Shown here: positions 43,892 to 54,687 of the stretch, piece by piece
Numbering within the stretch: position 1 is the stretch's first letter
Layout: every line of letters begins with the position of its first letter
DNA from: Rhizobium sp. 16-488-2b
Lineage (GTDB): Bacteria > Pseudomonadota > Alphaproteobacteria > Rhizobiales > Rhizobiaceae
DNA: 64,000 bases
Assembly (NCBI RefSeq): GCF_017741815.1
Contig: NZ_JAGHMF010000002.1
Location: 124,001 to 188,000, forward strand
Reading direction: 5' to 3'
Made by a program: the position numbers and the translations under genes
The notes under the pieces: model-generated
Databases searched by the model: none
What the model was told of the DNA's origin: nothing
Seen by the model: the letters and a program-made list of their open reading frames with translations, nothing else

Positions 43892-44580
43892 TGTCTGCGC
43901 GTGAGCCTACCGTTTCTCCTGAGGACGACGATCTTGCAGGTTATGACGTGAATGGTCGCATGTGCATCGTGACGCGCGAAAGCGGATCGCCGGATGAGCT
44001 GATCCGCTTCGTCGCCGCTCCCGATGGGACGGTGGTGGCCGACCTGAAGCGTCAGCTTCCGGGTCGCGGCTGCTGGGTGAAGATCGACCGCGCCCTGGTC
44101 GACAAGGCGGTGGCGAAGAAATCTTTCGCCCGCGCCCTGAAAACGGATGTGAAGGCGGCCGCCGATCTCGGCGAGACCGTCGACAAGCTGCTGATGCAGC
44201 AACTGATGCAGATGATGAACATGGCCCGCAAGGCCGGACAGTTCATCACCGGCGCCTCGAAGGTGGATGCCGCGATCCGCAGTGGCGCGGCGCTTGCCGT
44301 GTTCCATGCAACGGACGCGGCGGCCGACGGCGTGAGAAAGATCGACCAGGCCCGCAAGGCCTGGCACCTCGGAATGGAGACCGAGGAGGAAATACCTTCC
44401 TACAAACTCTTCTCGGAGAGCGAAATGGAAGGCCTGATGGGTCAGAACGCTTTTATCCATGCTGCAGTGCTTGCAGGGCAGGCGGGTGAGGGTGTAGTGA
44501 AGCGCGCAAAGATGCTCGAACAGTACCGCAATGGCGGTCAGTCCCGGGCAGCGGGCGGCGCTGGCCGGCAAAAACAATGA
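43891..44580 (+). CDS. YlxR/L7Ae-like RNA-binding protein
   Basis: This 229-aa fusion has an N-terminal YlxR (DUF448) domain with RMCIVTRESGSPDELIRFV and PGRGCWV, and a C-terminal L7Ae/L30e-like domain containing LMQMMNMARKAGQFITGASKVDAAIRSG. Both bind RNA. The order between nusA and infB is conserved in alphaproteobacteria. Its precise role is unknown, with a part in ribosome or RNase P function suggested for YlxR relatives. The first codon overlaps the nusA stop. Confidence 0.92.
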   Translation: MSAREPTVSPEDDDLAGYDVNGRMCIVTRESGSPDELIRFVAAPDGTVVADLKRQLPGRGCWVKIDRALVDKAVAKKSFARALKTDVKAAADLGETVDKLLMQQLMQMMNMARKAGQFITGASKVDAAIRSGAALAVFHATDAAADGVRKIDQARKAWHLGMETEEEIPSYKLFSESEMEGLMGQNAFIHAAVLAGQAGEGVVKRAKMLEQYRNGGQSRAAGGAGRQKQ

Positions 44581-44679
44581 TACGGTCACCGGACTTGTCC
44601 GGCCCGATGTCATTGATCGACATTTTGATTGACAGGGACTGATGACGTCATCGCTCCCTGTCCGAAGGAACGGGAACGA

Positions 44680-47442
44680 ATGACCGATAGCAATGACGAC
44701 AAGACACTGAACGGCCCGGGCAAGAAGACTCTGACCCTGAAACCGTCGGGCGTAAGCCAGGGCACCGTGCGCCAGGATATGGGCCGCGGTCGCACCAAGG
44801 CGGTCGTTGTCGAGACCCGCAAGCGGCGCCCGATGCGCCCGGAAGACGAACAGCGCCCGATCACCCCGGTGGCAGCACCGGCAGCGCCCGTACGCGCCGC
44901 CGAGCCCGCTCCTGCGCCCGCAGCAGCGGCAGCACCGGCGCCGGCGCCTGTTCAGCAGGCCCGCCCGCCGCAGCCCCAGCAGCCGCAGCGCTACAATCAG
45001 CCGAGCGGCCAGCAGTATAACCGTCCGCAATCCCAGCAGCCTTCGCGCCAGCAGGATCGTCCGCGCCCGGTGGTTCTGAACCATCTGTCGCCGGAAGAAA
45101 TGGACGCGCGCCGCCGTGCGCTCGCCATGGCCCAGGTTCGTGACGCCGAGGATGCGGTTCGCCGCGCCGAGGAAGAAAAGCGCCGTGCCGCCGAAGAGAT
45201 CGCACGCCAGGCTGCTGCCGCTGAAGAAGCCAAGCGCCTTGCCGCCGAGGAAGCAGAACGCGCCGCTGCGGCCGCTGCCGCTCCGCCGGCACCTGCAACT
45301 CCCGCACCGGCCGCCGCCGAAGCACCGCGCACGCAGGCTGCGGCACCCGCCGTTCGCCGCACCGATGCGCCGTCTTCCGCCCGTCCGGCTCCCGGTGGCG
45401 CACCGGCTGCCCCCGGCGTCCGTCGCCGCGAAAATGATGAAGATGATCGCGGTGGTGCACCGCGCGGTGGCGCTCCGGCGCGTGGCCGTGTCGTGCGTCC
45501 GGAACCGGCAAAGCCGGTTACCGCGCGTCCGAAGGGTGACGATGGTCGCCGCCAGGGCAAGCTGACGATCACGGCTGCCAGCACGGACGACGACGGCAAC
45601 AACCGTGGCCGCTCGATGGCCGCCATGCGCCGTCGCCAGGAAAAGTTCCGCCGCAGCCAGATCCAGGAAACCCGCGAAAAGGTTGTTCGCGAAGTCATCC
45701 TGCCTGAGACCATCACCATTCAGGAACTGTCGCAGCGTATGTCTGAACGCGCCGTCGACGTCATCAAGTACCTGATGAAGGAAGGCCAGATGATGAAGCC
45801 GGGCGACGTCATCGACGCCGACCTCGCTGAACTCATCGCCGGCGAATTCGGCCACACCGTCAAGCGCGTTTCGGAATCCGACGTTGAAGAAGGCATCTTC
45901 GACCGGGCCGACGATGCCGGCGAAATGGTTTCGCGTCCGCCGGTCGTGACGATCATGGGTCACGTCGACCACGGCAAGACCTCGCTGCTCGACGCCATCC
46001 GTCAGGCAAACGTCGTCTCGGGCGAAGCCGGTGGCATCACCCAGCACATCGGTGCCTATCAGGTCGAACAGAACGGCCAGAAGATCACCTTCATCGACAC
46101 CCCCGGCCACGCCGCCTTCACGGCCATGCGTGCCCGTGGTGCGCAGGCAACCGACATCGCGATCCTCGTGGTCGCGGCCGACGACAGCGTCATGCCGCAG
46201 ACGATCGAATCCATCAGCCACGCAAAGGCTGCCGGTGTTCCGATCATCGTGGCGATCAACAAGATCGACAAGCACGAAGCCAACCCGGACAAGGTCCGTC
46301 AGCAGCTTCTGCAGCACGAAGTCTTCGTTGAATCGCTCGGCGGTGAAGTGCTCGACGTCGAAGTGTCGGCGAAGAACAAGACCAACCTCGACAAGCTGCT
46401 CGAAGCCGTCCTCCTGCAGGCCGAAATCCTCGACCTCAAGGCCGACCCGACGCGTACTGCCGAAGGTATCGTGATCGAGGCCCAGCTCGACCGTGGTCGT
46501 GGCGCGGTTGCGACCGTTCTCGTCCAGAAGGGCACGCTGAAGCCCGGTCAGATCATCGTTGCCGGCGATCAGTGGGGCCGCGTTCGCGCGCTCGTCACCG
46601 ACAAGGGCGACCATGTCAAGGAAGCGGGTCCGGCCATGCCGGTCGAAGTGCTCGGCCTGTCCGGCACGCCTGCTGCCGGTGACAAGTTCGCCGTCGTCGA
46701 AAACGAGAGCCGTGCCCGCGAGATTTCCGAATATCGCCAGCGTCTGGCCCGCGACAAGGCGGTTGCCCGCCAGACCGGTCAGCGCGGTTCGCTCGAACAG
46801 ATGATGAGCAAGCTGCAGAACACCGGCTTCAAGGAATTCCCGCTGCTCATCAAGGGCGACGTGCAGGGTTCCATCGAAGCGATCATCGGTGCTCTCGACA
46901 AGCTGGGCACCGACGAAGTGCGGGCACGTATCGTCCATTCGGGCGCCGGTGCCATCACGGAATCGGATCTGGCGCTTGCCGAATCCTCCGACGCCGCGAT
47001 CATCGGCTTCAACGTCCGTGCCAACGCACAGGCACGCGTCGCCGCTGAACGTGCCGGCATCGAGATCCGCTACTACAACATCATCTACGATCTGGTGGAT
47101 GACGTGAAGGCAGCGATGTCGGGTCTGCTCACGCCGGAGCGCCGCGAAACCTTCCTCGGCAATGCCGAGATCCTCGAGGTGTTCAACATCACCAAGACCG
47201 GCAAGGTCGCGGGTTGCCGCGTTACCGAAGGCAAGGTCGAACGTGGTGCGGGCGTCCGCCTCATCCGCGACAACGTCGTCATCCACGAAGGCAAGCTCAA
47301 GACGCTCAAGCGCTTCAAGGACGAAGTGTCGGAAGTTCCGGTCGGTCAGGAATGCGGTATGGCCTTCGAGAACTACGAAGACATCCGCGCGGGCGATGTC
47401 ATCGAATGCTTCCGCGTCGAGCATATCACCCGTACGCTCTGA
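44680..47442 (+). CDS. infB: Translation initiation factor IF-2
   Basis: This 920-aa GTPase delivers initiator tRNA to the 30S subunit. A long, low-complexity N-terminal region rich in Ala, Pro and Arg (to about residue 300, with charged [11 protein letters not shown] helices) precedes IF2_N, the G domain ([37 protein letters not shown]) and the C-terminal domains with the fMet-binding end. The start ATG at 44680 follows GGAACG. The frame open from 44629 has no family similarity in its first 17 codons. Confidence 0.96.
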   Translation: MTDSNDDKTLNGPGKKTLTLKPSGVSQGTVRQDMGRGRTKAVVVETRKRRPMRPEDEQRPITPVAAPAAPVRAAEPAPAPAAAAAPAPAPVQQARPPQPQQPQRYNQPSGQQYNRPQSQQPSRQQDRPRPVVLNHLSPEEMDARRRALAMAQVRDAEDAVRRAEEEKRRAAEEIARQAAAAEEAKRLAAEEAERAAAAAAAPPAPATPAPAAAEAPRTQAAAPAVRRTDAPSSARPAPGGAPAAPGVRRRENDEDDRGGAPRGGAPARGRVVRPEPAKPVTARPKGDDGRRQGKLTITAASTDDDGNNRGRSMAAMRRRQEKFRRSQIQETREKVVREVILPETITIQELSQRMSERAVDVIKYLMKEGQMMKPGDVIDADLAELIAGEFGHTVKRVSESDVEEGIFDRADDAGEMVSRPPVVTIMGHVDHGKTSLLDAIRQANVVSGEAGGITQHIGAYQVEQNGQKITFIDTPGHAAFTAMRARGAQATDIAILVVAADDSVMPQTIESISHAKAAGVPIIVAINKIDKHEANPDKVRQQLLQHEVFVESLGGEVLDVEVSAKNKTNLDKLLEAVLLQAEILDLKADPTRTAEGIVIEAQLDRGRGAVATVLVQKGTLKPGQIIVAGDQWGRVRALVTDKGDHVKEAGPAMPVEVLGLSGTPAAGDKFAVVENESRAREISEYRQRLARDKAVARQTGQRGSLEQMMSKLQNTGFKEFPLLIKGDVQGSIEAIIGALDKLGTDEVRARIVHSGAGAITESDLALAESSDAAIIGFNVRANAQARVAAERAGIEIRYYNIIYDLVDDVKAAMSGLLTPERRETFLGNAEILEVFNITKTGKVAGCRVTEGKVERGAGVRLIRDNVVIHEGKLKTLKRFKDEVSEVPVGQECGMAFENYEDIRAGDVIECFRVEHITRTL

Positions 47443-47465
47443 TCGTGCGAGACTAGAGTTGTGGA

Positions 47466-47504
47466 CGGGCGCCGGATCATATGAGGCCGGCGCCCGAACC
47501 TTTT
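47466..47504 (+). terminator. Hairpin after infB, possible terminator
   Basis: CGGGCGCCGG and CCGGCGCCCG form a perfect 10-bp stem, followed by AACCTTTT. The T-run is short, so partial termination or RNA processing between infB and rbfA is more likely than a full stop. Confidence 0.5.
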
Positions 47505-47548
47505 GAGGCCCCGGACTTTTGAGGCCCCAGATTTTTGAGGCAAAGAAC
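47501..47548 (+). repeat. Three tandem 16-bp repeats before rbfA
   Basis: Three consecutive units begin with TTTTGAGG at 47501, 47517 and 47533 (exact 16-bp period). The first two continue CCCCGGAC or CCCCAGAT, and the third CAAAGAAC. The last TGAGG lies 9-10 bp before the rbfA ATG and can serve as its ribosome site, so the array repeats a Shine-Dalgarno-like element. Confidence 0.75.
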
Positions 47549-47549
47549 A

Positions 47550-47957
47550 ATGGCAACAAAAACCTCGACAGCACAGTCGCAGCGCATGCTGCGCGTCGGC
47601 GAGCAGGTGCGCGCCGCGATCACCCAGGTCCTGCAGCGCGGCGAAGTGCGCGACGACCTCCTGGAAAAGACCGTCATTTCCGTGTCCGAAGTGCGCATGT
47701 CGACCGACCTCAAGGTTGCGACCGCCTTCATCACGCCGCTCGGCGTATCGGATCACGAGACGGTCATCACGGCGCTCAACCGCCACGCCAAATTCATCCG
47801 CGGCCGTCTCGGCCCGCATCTCCGGCAGATGAAATTCATGCCCGAGATCCGCTTCCGCGACGATACGAGCTTCGACAATTACAAGAAGATCGACGAGCTG
47901 CTGCGCTCGCCCGAGGTCATGCGCGACCTCGAGGACGGCGATACCGACGAAAAGTAA
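47550..47957 (+). CDS. rbfA: 30S ribosome-binding factor RbfA
   Basis: This 135-aa cold-shock-type factor helps mature 16S rRNA 5' end processing. The KH-like fold is seen in [22 protein letters not shown] and [23 protein letters not shown], with [22 protein letters not shown] later, all typical. The start ATG at 47550 follows the third TTTTGAGG unit. The open frame from 47535 adds only a few codons. It is followed by truB after 12 bp. Confidence 0.95.
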   Translation: MATKTSTAQSQRMLRVGEQVRAAITQVLQRGEVRDDLLEKTVISVSEVRMSTDLKVATAFITPLGVSDHETVITALNRHAKFIRGRLGPHLRQMKFMPEIRFRDDTSFDNYKKIDELLRSPEVMRDLEDGDTDEK

Positions 47958-47969
47958 CAGAAGAGCCTT

Positions 47970-48902
47970 ATGTCCAAACCACGCAAGCCCAAAGGCCGCC
48001 CGATCTCGGGCTGGCTTATCCTTGACAAGCCCGTCGACTTCGGCTCGACCGAAGCCGTCTCCAAGATCAAGTGGCTGTTCAAGGCGCAGAAATGCGGCCA
48101 CGCCGGTACGCTCGATCCGCTGGCTTCGGGCATGCTGCCGATCGCGCTTGGCGACGCGACCAAGACCGTTCCCTACGTCATGGACGGCCGCAAGATCTAT
48201 GAATTCACCGTGACCTGGGGCGAGCAGCGCTCGACCGACGACCTCGAGGGCGAGGTTATCGAGAGCTCCGACAAGCGTCCGACCGAAGACGAGATCCTGG
48301 CGCTGCTGCCGAACTATACCGGCGTCATCAGCCAGGTCCCGCCGCAGTTCTCCGCGATCAAGATCGCCGGCGAGCGCGCCTATGACCTCGCCCGCGAGGG
48401 TGAGACGGTCGAGATCCCGTCGCGTGAGGTCGAGATCTATCGCCTGACGCTGCTCGAATGCGAGAACGAGAACACCGCGCATTTCGAAATCGAGTGCGGC
48501 AAGGGCACCTATGTCCGCGCGCTCGCCCGCGATTTCGGCCGCGATCTCGGTTGCTTCGGCCACATCTCCGGCCTGCGCCGCAGCTTCGTCGCGCCCTTCG
48601 CCGAGGAGACCATGATCCCGCTCGCAGAGCTCGTCGCACTGGAAGACATTCAGGATGACGGAGAACGCCTGGCGGCACTCGACGCGCTTCTGATCGACAC
48701 CAGCGAGGCGCTGTCCTCGCTGCCGCATCTGATCGTCAACGACGACCAGGCTCACCGCCTGAAGATGGGCAACCCCATCCTGGTGCGCGGTCGCGATGCG
48801 CCGGTGGAAGAAAGCGAAGCCTATGCCACGGCCCGCGGCAAGCTGATCGCCATCGGCGAAATCGGCCAGGGCGAATTCCGCCCCAAGCGCGTCTTCGGCT
48901 GA
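47970..48902 (+). CDS. truB: tRNA pseudouridine-55 synthase
   Basis: This 310-aa enzyme makes pseudouridine 55 in the T-loop of tRNAs. It starts [17 protein letters not shown] and has the conserved [21 protein letters not shown], in which the Asp of GTLDPLA is the catalytic residue. [18 protein letters not shown] follows, and [19 protein letters not shown] is a further family block. Length is normal. It lies in the standard rbfA-truB-rpsO order. Confidence 0.96.
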   Translation: MSKPRKPKGRPISGWLILDKPVDFGSTEAVSKIKWLFKAQKCGHAGTLDPLASGMLPIALGDATKTVPYVMDGRKIYEFTVTWGEQRSTDDLEGEVIESSDKRPTEDEILALLPNYTGVISQVPPQFSAIKIAGERAYDLAREGETVEIPSREVEIYRLTLLECENENTAHFEIECGKGTYVRALARDFGRDLGCFGHISGLRRSFVAPFAEETMIPLAELVALEDIQDDGERLAALDALLIDTSEALSSLPHLIVNDDQAHRLKMGNPILVRGRDAPVEESEAYATARGKLIAIGEIGQGEFRPKRVFG

Positions 48903-49069
48903 TGTTTTTAACCCGGCGCCGACGCGCCGGGCACGCCTCTTCCCTTTGCTGCCTGAATGGTTTATAGGCAGCGCCAGCATCAGGCATTGCTTGAATGCAT
49001 TCGCGGCCAAAGCTGGACGACATCCCGGCTTTTGGCGACCTTATCTCCTCTCATCGAAAGGAACATCCG

Positions 49070-49339
49070 ATGTCGATTACTGCTGAGCGCAAGACGGCAC
49101 TTATCAAGGAATACGCAACGTTCGAAGGCGACACCGGTTCGCCCGAAGTTCAGGTTGCGATCCTCACCGAGCGCATCAACAACCTCACGGAACACTTCAA
49201 GGGCCACAAGAAGGATAACCATTCCCGCCGTGGCCTGCTGACGATGGTTTCGAGCCGCCGCTCGCTTCTTGACTACCTCAAGAAGAAGAACGAAGGCCGT
49301 TACACCAAGCTGATCACCAGCCTGGGTATCCGCCGCTAA
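49070..49339 (+). CDS. rpsO: 30S ribosomal protein S15
   Basis: This 89-aa primary 16S rRNA-binding protein starts [16 protein letters not shown] and has the S15 block [29 protein letters not shown], then [22 protein letters not shown]. The size matches the family. An AAGGAAC ribosome site precedes the ATG. In other bacteria S15 represses its own translation, and the 167-bp gap after truB may hold that site and a promoter. Confidence 0.97.
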   Translation: MSITAERKTALIKEYATFEGDTGSPEVQVAILTERINNLTEHFKGHKKDNHSRRGLLTMVSSRRSLLDYLKKKNEGRYTKLITSLGIRR

Positions 49340-49667
49340 GGCTTTGCCGGCGGGCGCTCCTTATGGACGCCCGCCGCATTTGTTTCCGGGGAACGTTTCT
49401 CCGACACCGCAGGACGCCCTAGGCGTTTGCGGGACTGCCCGCGGACCCGGATGGGCCGGATCCGCAAAACCAACCGTTGACCTGTCATGGGGCAGGATTG
49501 CCGGATGCTTTCGGCCAAGGCGCACACCTTGGCCCGATTTTCTCGACGAGGAAATCGAGACCGCAAAGCCTCCCGTTGTCTTGCCCATGATGCGTCATCA
49601 ACAATTGCGGTCGTCTGCGCCGTGCCCTTGGGCCAATGGCGCGCCTCCGCATTGAAGGACAAGACAT
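49340..49667 (+). promoter_or_regulatory. rpsO-pnp intergenic region with two hairpins
   Basis: This 328-bp gap has a 9-bp stem CGGCGGGCG/CGCCCGCCG (49348-49376), directly after rpsO, and an 8-bp stem GGCCAAGG/CCTTGGCC (49513-49534) about 130 bp before pnp. In E. coli a double-stranded leader cut by RNase III lets PNPase repress its own mRNA. The same arrangement is likely here but the structure is not homologous by eye. No gene is seen. Confidence 0.5.
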
Positions 49668-51806
49668 ATGTTCGACACTCATTCCGTGGAAATCGAGTGG
49701 GCAGGCCGCCCGCTGAAGCTCGAAACCGGCAAGATCGCCCGTCAGGCTGACGGCGCCGTTCTCGCGACCTACGGCGAAACCGTGGTTCTCGCCACCGTCG
49801 TTTCCGCCAAGGCGCCGAAGCCTGGCCAGGACTTCTTTCCGCTGACCGTCAACTACCAGGAAAAGACCTACGCAGCCGGCAAGATCCCCGGTGGCTACTT
49901 CAAGCGCGAAGGCCGTCCGTCGGAAAACGAAACGCTGGTTTCGCGCCTGATCGACCGTCCGATCCGCCCGCTCTTCCCTGAAGGCTACAAGAACGACACG
50001 CAGGTCGTCGTCACCGTCGTCCAGCACGATCTGGAAAACAACCCGGATGTTCTGTCGATGGTTGCCGCTTCGGCTGCTCTGACGCTGTCCGGCGTTCCCT
50101 TCATGGGCCCGGTCGGCGGCGCGCGCGTCGGCTACATCAACGGCGAATACGTCCTCAACCCGCATCTCGACGAGATGGACGAGTCGATCCTCGACCTCGT
50201 TGTCGCCGGTACGCACGACGCCGTTCTGATGGTTGAATCCGAAGCCAAGGAACTCAACGAAGAAGTCATGCTCGGCGCCGTCATGTTCGGCCATAAGGGT
50301 TTCCAGCCGGTTCTCGACGCGATCATCAAGCTCGCCGAAGTGGCTGCCAAGGAGCCGCGCGACTTCCAGCCGGAAGACTTCTCCGAACTCGAAGCCGAAA
50401 TGCTGAAGCACTTCGAAGCCGAGCTGCGCACCGCCTACAAGAACACCCAGAAGGCTGAACGCTACGCTGCCGTCGACGCCGTCAAGGCCAAGGTCAAGGC
50501 GCACTTCTTCCCTGAGGGCGAAGAGCCGAAGTACACCGCCGAAGTCATCGGCGCGATCTTCAAGCATCTGCAGGCCAAGATCGTTCGTTGGAACATCCTC
50601 GACACCAAGAGCCGCATCGACGGCCGCGACCTCGAGACCGTTCGTCCGATCGTATCGGAAGTCGGCCTCCTGCCGCGCACCCACGGTTCTGCTCTCTTCA
50701 CCCGCGGTGAAACGCAGGCGATCGTCGTTGCCACGCTCGGCACCGGCGAAGACGAGCAGTACGTTGACTCGCTCACGGGCATGTATAAGGAGCGCTTCCT
50801 GCTCCATTACAACTTCCCTCCCTACTCGGTTGGCGAAACCGGCCGCATGGGCTCTCCGGGCCGTCGCGAAATCGGTCACGGCAAGCTCGCTTGGCGCGCT
50901 ATCCGCCCGATGCTTCCGTCGGCTGAGCAGTTCCCCTACACGCTGCGCGTCGTCTCTGAAATCACCGAGTCCAACGGCTCGTCCTCGATGGCAACCGTCT
51001 GCGGCACCTCGCTCGCTCTGATGGACGCCGGCGTTCCTTTGGCTAAGCCGGTTGCCGGTATCGCCATGGGCCTGATCCTCGAAGGTGACCGCTTCGCCGT
51101 TCTCTCCGACATCCTCGGCGACGAAGACCACCTCGGCGACATGGACTTCAAGGTTGCAGGTACTGCCGACGGCATCACCTCGCTGCAGATGGACATCAAG
51201 ATCGCCGGCATCACGGAAGAGATCATGAAGGTCGCTCTCGGCCAGGCACAGGGCGGTCGTACGCACATCCTCGGCGAAATGTCGAAGGCGATCTCCGAAG
51301 GCCGTTCGCAGCTCGGCGAATTCGCTCCGCGCATCGAAGTCATGAACATCCCGGTCGACAAGATCCGTGAAGTCATCGGCTCCGGCGGCAAGGTCATCCG
51401 CGAAATCGTCGAAAAGACCGGCGCCAAGATCAACATCGAAGACGACGGCACCGTGAAGATCGCATCTTCCTCGGGCAAGGAAATCGAAGCGGCCCGCAAG
51501 TGGATCCACTCGATCGTTGCCGAGCCTGAAATCGGCGTGATCTACGAAGGCACGGTCGTGAAGACCGCCGACTTCGGCGCCTTCGTCAACTTCTTCGGCG
51601 CCCGCGACGGCCTCGTCCACATCTCGCAGCTCGCTTCCGAGCGTGTTGCCAAGACCCAGGACGTCGTCAAGGAAGGCCAGAAGGTTTGGGTCAAGCTCCT
51701 CGGCTTCGACGAGCGCGGCAAGGTCCGCCTGTCGATGAAGGTTGTCGACCAGGCAACCGGCCAGGAAATCCCTGCCGACAAGAAGAAGGAAGAAGCAGCC
51801 GAGTAA
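49668..51806 (+). CDS. pnp: Polyribonucleotide nucleotidyltransferase
   Basis: This 712-aa phosphorolytic 3' exoribonuclease is the core of the RNA degradosome. Two RNase PH-like domains (with [26 protein letters not shown] and, later, [21 protein letters not shown]) carry the active site and are followed by a KH domain ([29 protein letters not shown] near 565) and an S1 domain ([30 protein letters not shown]). The length is standard. The gene ends before the terminator at 51830. Confidence 0.97.
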   Translation: MFDTHSVEIEWAGRPLKLETGKIARQADGAVLATYGETVVLATVVSAKAPKPGQDFFPLTVNYQEKTYAAGKIPGGYFKREGRPSENETLVSRLIDRPIRPLFPEGYKNDTQVVVTVVQHDLENNPDVLSMVAASAALTLSGVPFMGPVGGARVGYINGEYVLNPHLDEMDESILDLVVAGTHDAVLMVESEAKELNEEVMLGAVMFGHKGFQPVLDAIIKLAEVAAKEPRDFQPEDFSELEAEMLKHFEAELRTAYKNTQKAERYAAVDAVKAKVKAHFFPEGEEPKYTAEVIGAIFKHLQAKIVRWNILDTKSRIDGRDLETVRPIVSEVGLLPRTHGSALFTRGETQAIVVATLGTGEDEQYVDSLTGMYKERFLLHYNFPPYSVGETGRMGSPGRREIGHGKLAWRAIRPMLPSAEQFPYTLRVVSEITESNGSSSMATVCGTSLALMDAGVPLAKPVAGIAMGLILEGDRFAVLSDILGDEDHLGDMDFKVAGTADGITSLQMDIKIAGITEEIMKVALGQAQGGRTHILGEMSKAISEGRSQLGEFAPRIEVMNIPVDKIREVIGSGGKVIREIVEKTGAKINIEDDGTVKIASSSGKEIEAARKWIHSIVAEPEIGVIYEGTVVKTADFGAFVNFFGARDGLVHISQLASERVAKTQDVVKEGQKVWVKLLGFDERGKVRLSMKVVDQATGQEIPADKKKEEAAE

Positions 51807-51829
51807 GCTGCGCCTTCCGATGACTTCAT

Positions 51830-51858
51830 GGGCGCGGGAATCTTCTCGCGCCCTTTTT
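51830..51858 (+). terminator. Terminator after pnp
   Basis: GGGCGCG and CGCGCCC form a 7-bp stem with a 10-nt loop, followed by TTTTT. It lies 24 bp after the pnp stop and closes the rimP-to-pnp cluster. Confidence 0.8.
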
Positions 51859-51881
51859 CTATTCAGGATCGAGATAAAACG

Positions 51882-52898
51882 ATGAGCAGCGAAACGCTGA
51901 AGACACTGTTCCACCCCTTTGTAAGCGGCACCGTCGAGGCGCCCGGCGAGGGCGAGCGCGTGCTCTTCCTCGGCGCCGAGGCTGGCTTCGCCCTGCCGCA
52001 GGGCTTTGCCGCCGCGCTGAGCGCCGTACAGGGCTTTCGGCCGCTGTACCGGCAGCTGCTCGCCCAGCGCATCGAAACCACGCCTGAGGTCGAAGGCGAG
52101 GACTACGATGCCGTTCTGGTTCTCTGCAACAAGCACAAGGGCGAGAACGAGGCGAATATCGCCGAAGCACTTACCCGCGTGAAGATGGGCGGCCTCGTCG
52201 TCGTCGCCGGCGGCAAGGAAGACGGCATCCAGCCGCTGCGCAAGCGCATGGAAGCCTTCGGCCTGTCGCTCGAGCACATGCCTAAGTATCACGGCGTCGC
52301 CTTCTGGTTCGGCGCGCCGGCAGATCCGTCCGAAATCATCGCCAAGTTCGCCAAGCCCGCTGTGCGCGTCGACGGCCGCTTCGAGGCCGCCGCCGGCATG
52401 TTCTCGCATGACCGCATCGATGACGGATCGGAGCTGCTCGCCTCTCGCGTGCCCACCGATTTCACCGGCGACGTCGCCGATTTCGGCGCCGGCTGGGGCT
52501 ATCTCTCCGTCGAGATGGCGGAACGCTCCCCCGGTGTCAGCCGCCTCGACCTCTACGAGGCGAATTACGCCGCGCTGGAGGCCGCCAAGGCCAACATCGA
52601 GGAGAACTGCCCGAATGTACCGGCACGCTTCTTCTGGCACGATCTGGCGGGCGAGCCGGTCAAGGACAAGTACGACCTCATCATCATGAACCCGCCCTTC
52701 CACGAAAGCCATGCCGCCGAGCCGGCGCTCGGCCAGGCGATGATCAAGACGGCGGCATCCGCGCTCCGCTCCGGCGGCCGCCTGCTGCTGGTTGCCAACC
52801 GCGGCCTGCCCTACGAGCCGGTCCTGGCGGCGAGCTTCCGCGAAAGCGGCGAAACCTGCCGCAACGCCCGCTTCAAGGTCTTGTGGGCGAAGAAATAA
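51882..52898 (+). CDS. RsmC-like class I methyltransferase
   Basis: This 338-aa SAM-dependent methyltransferase resembles RsmC, which methylates the N2 of G1207 in 16S rRNA. It has a degenerate N-terminal methyltransferase-like half and an active C-terminal half with the SAM motif DVADFGAGWGYLSVEMA and the NPPF catalytic motif in IIMNPPFHES. The ATG at 51882 was chosen, because the frame to 51828 runs through the pnp terminator. It is transcribed after that terminator, probably from its own promoter. Confidence 0.87.
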   Translation: MSSETLKTLFHPFVSGTVEAPGEGERVLFLGAEAGFALPQGFAAALSAVQGFRPLYRQLLAQRIETTPEVEGEDYDAVLVLCNKHKGENEANIAEALTRVKMGGLVVVAGGKEDGIQPLRKRMEAFGLSLEHMPKYHGVAFWFGAPADPSEIIAKFAKPAVRVDGRFEAAAGMFSHDRIDDGSELLASRVPTDFTGDVADFGAGWGYLSVEMAERSPGVSRLDLYEANYAALEAAKANIEENCPNVPARFFWHDLAGEPVKDKYDLIIMNPPFHESHAAEPALGQAMIKTAASALRSGGRLLLVANRGLPYEPVLAASFRESGETCRNARFKVLWAKK

Positions 52899-52941
52899 GG
52901 CCTAGGGTACCTCGGTCCGCATACTCGCGTCCGAGGTCACC

Positions 52942-53736
52942 TTGCCTGTTTCAGAGCGTCATCAAGACACTGCCGTTCACCTTGAGCGGCAGCTTCTGCG
53001 CAATATCGTTCTGCTGAAGCAGCTATCGCTCTTCCCCGACGATACCATTGCGTATCGGGTCTCGGATCGCACGGGATCGGGATCTCTCGTGCTCCTCAAG
53101 GTCTCCGCCAGCCCCTATGATCGGGACGCGTATGCCGAGGCGGATTGGGTTGCCTTCATCTCAAGCGACGCTCCCGCCCTTACAGAACGGCTTCTCGAGC
53201 ACGTGCCAGAGAATGTCGGCGTCGTGTTCAAGGTGGCCAATGATGCCGACCGCCTGATTATTTCGGCGCGCTACGCAACAGAGCAGAAAGCCTGCTATCT
53301 ATCCTACACCGGGAAGGGCAGCGTCGAGCGCGATATCGACGTGGCTGTCACCGTCGCACCCGGAAACGCCGTTCTCGACGCGCTTGAGAAGCAAGGGCAC
53401 GCCCGCAACTGGCTGCAAGCCCTGCTCGATGCCGGTGAGGCTTTCGTCTGCATCCTCGGCCCCGAGGACCAGCCGCAATCGCTGTGCTTCGTCTTCCGGA
53501 ATTATGGGGCGGTCTGGGAGATTGGCGGCGTCTATACCGCCGAGAATTCGCGGGGCCGAGGTTTCGCGGGTAAAGTCGTCCGCACGGCCCTGGCCGAACT
53601 TGCCAAGAGAAACATGCTCTCGCGCTATCAAGTCAGCGCCGACAACAGCGCCTCAATTCGCGTTGCCGAGAAGCTTGGCATGCAGCGCTTCATGACGCTT
53701 ACGCACCACTTGCGCTTGCCGAGCGCGTTGCCGTAA
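52942..53736 (+). CDS. GNAT family acetyltransferase with long N-domain
   Basis: This 264-aa protein has a C-terminal GNAT domain. The acetyl-CoA motif is EIGGVYTAENSRGRGFAGKVVRTALAELAKRN and the end carries SADNSASIRVAEKLGMQRF. The N-terminal half (residues 1-135) has no family I recognise and may bind the substrate. The start is a TTG at 52942 in the CACCTTGCCT context, which is weak. Alternatives downstream have no ribosome site. It stands alone before the fabI terminator. Confidence 0.8.
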   Translation: MPVSERHQDTAVHLERQLLRNIVLLKQLSLFPDDTIAYRVSDRTGSGSLVLLKVSASPYDRDAYAEADWVAFISSDAPALTERLLEHVPENVGVVFKVANDADRLIISARYATEQKACYLSYTGKGSVERDIDVAVTVAPGNAVLDALEKQGHARNWLQALLDAGEAFVCILGPEDQPQSLCFVFRNYGAVWEIGGVYTAENSRGRGFAGKVVRTALAELAKRNMLSRYQVSADNSASIRVAEKLGMQRFMTLTHHLRLPSALP

Positions 53737-53816
53737 AGGCGTTACCGGCCCCGAGGCCGGGAAGTGAGCGGCATCCATTGCTCCCCGGTGGTCCGAAGAC
53801 AGGAGCGATAGAAACG

Positions 53817-53851
53817 AAAAAGGCCATGCGCAATATAATGCGCATGGCCTT
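53817..53851 (-). terminator. Terminator of the fabA-fabB-fabI cluster
   Basis: On the minus strand, a perfect 12-bp stem (AAGGCCATGCGC/GCGCATGGCCTT, 53851-53820) with loop ATTATATT is followed by a run of T (53821-53817). It lies 26 bp after the fabI stop and is the strongest terminator in the window. Confidence 0.9.
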
Positions 53852-53876
53852 GCATTCGGTTCTGGCTGGCTGCCGC

Positions 53877-54683
53877 TTACTCGGCGTCCGCCTTGCGCAG
53901 CGTATCGAGCGCCGGCATCGAGGTGATGTTGAAGCCGGCGTCGACGAAGTGGATTTCGCCGGTGACGCCTGCCGCCATGTCGGAGAGCAGGTAGAGGGCC
54001 GAGTTGCCGACGTGATCGATCGTCACGGTCTTGCGCAGCGGCGAGTTCTGCTGGTTCCACGACAGGATGGCGCGGGCGTCCGAAATGCCGGCGCCGGCCA
54101 GCGTGCGGATCGGGCCGGCGGAGATCGCGTTGACGCGAATGCCGCGCGGGCCGTAATCGGCCGCCAGGTAGCGCACGGAGGCCTCGAGTGCCGCCTTGGC
54201 GACGCCCATGACGTTGTAGTTCGGGATGACGCGCGTCGAGCCGTTATAGGTCAGCGTCAGCATCGAGCCGCCTTCGTTCATCAAAGGCGCCAAACGCTTG
54301 GCGATCTCGGTGAACGAGAAACAGGAGATTACCATCGTGCGGCTGAAATTCTCGCGCGTGGTGTCGGCGTAGAGGCCCTTGAGCTCGTTCTTGTCGGAAA
54401 AGCCGATGGCGTGAACGACGAAATCGAGCGTGCCCCAGCGTTCCTTGATCGCGTCCACAGTGGCGTCGACGGAAGCGATGTCCTCGACGTCGCATGGCAG
54501 CACGAAGTCGGAGCCGACTTCGGCGGCAAGCGGCTTGACGCGCTTGCCCAGCGCATCGCCCTGGTAGGTGAAGGCAAGTTCCGCGCCCTGTGCCGCCAGC
54601 GCCTTGGAGATGCCCCAGGCGATGGAGTGGTTGTTCGCGACACCCATGATAAGCCCGCGCTTACCCTGCATGATTCCCGTCAT
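53877..54683 (-). CDS. fabI: Enoyl-ACP reductase
   Basis: This 268-aa NADH-dependent enzyme reduces the trans-2 double bond in the last step of fatty acid elongation. It shows GLIMGVANNHSIAWGISKAL, the FabI nucleotide-binding form, and the YNVMGVAK pair of catalytic Tyr and Lys (Y-X6-K) after LTLTYNGSTRVIPN. The end (GVTGEIHFVDAGFNI) is typical. The start ATG at 54683 is 4 bp after the fabB stop. The longer frame begins inside fabB and has no similarity. Target of triclosan-type inhibitors by family. Confidence 0.95.
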   Translation of the reverse strand: MTGIMQGKRGLIMGVANNHSIAWGISKALAAQGAELAFTYQGDALGKRVKPLAAEVGSDFVLPCDVEDIASVDATVDAIKERWGTLDFVVHAIGFSDKNELKGLYADTTRENFSRTMVISCFSFTEIAKRLAPLMNEGGSMLTLTYNGSTRVIPNYNVMGVAKAALEASVRYLAADYGPRGIRVNAISAGPIRTLAGAGISDARAILSWNQQNSPLRKTVTIDHVGNSALYLLSDMAAGVTGEIHFVDAGFNITSMPALDTLRKADAE

Positions 54684-54687
54684 GTTA

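Noticed and set aside
43888..47574. A 1228-codon open frame on the minus strand opposite infB and ylxR
   Set aside because: It mirrors infB codon structure in a high-G+C genome, has no recognisable domain, and the plus-strand genes are certain.
49485..52712. A 1075-codon open frame on the minus strand opposite pnp and the RsmC-like gene
   Set aside because: It is an antisense shadow of pnp and has no family motif or ribosome site.
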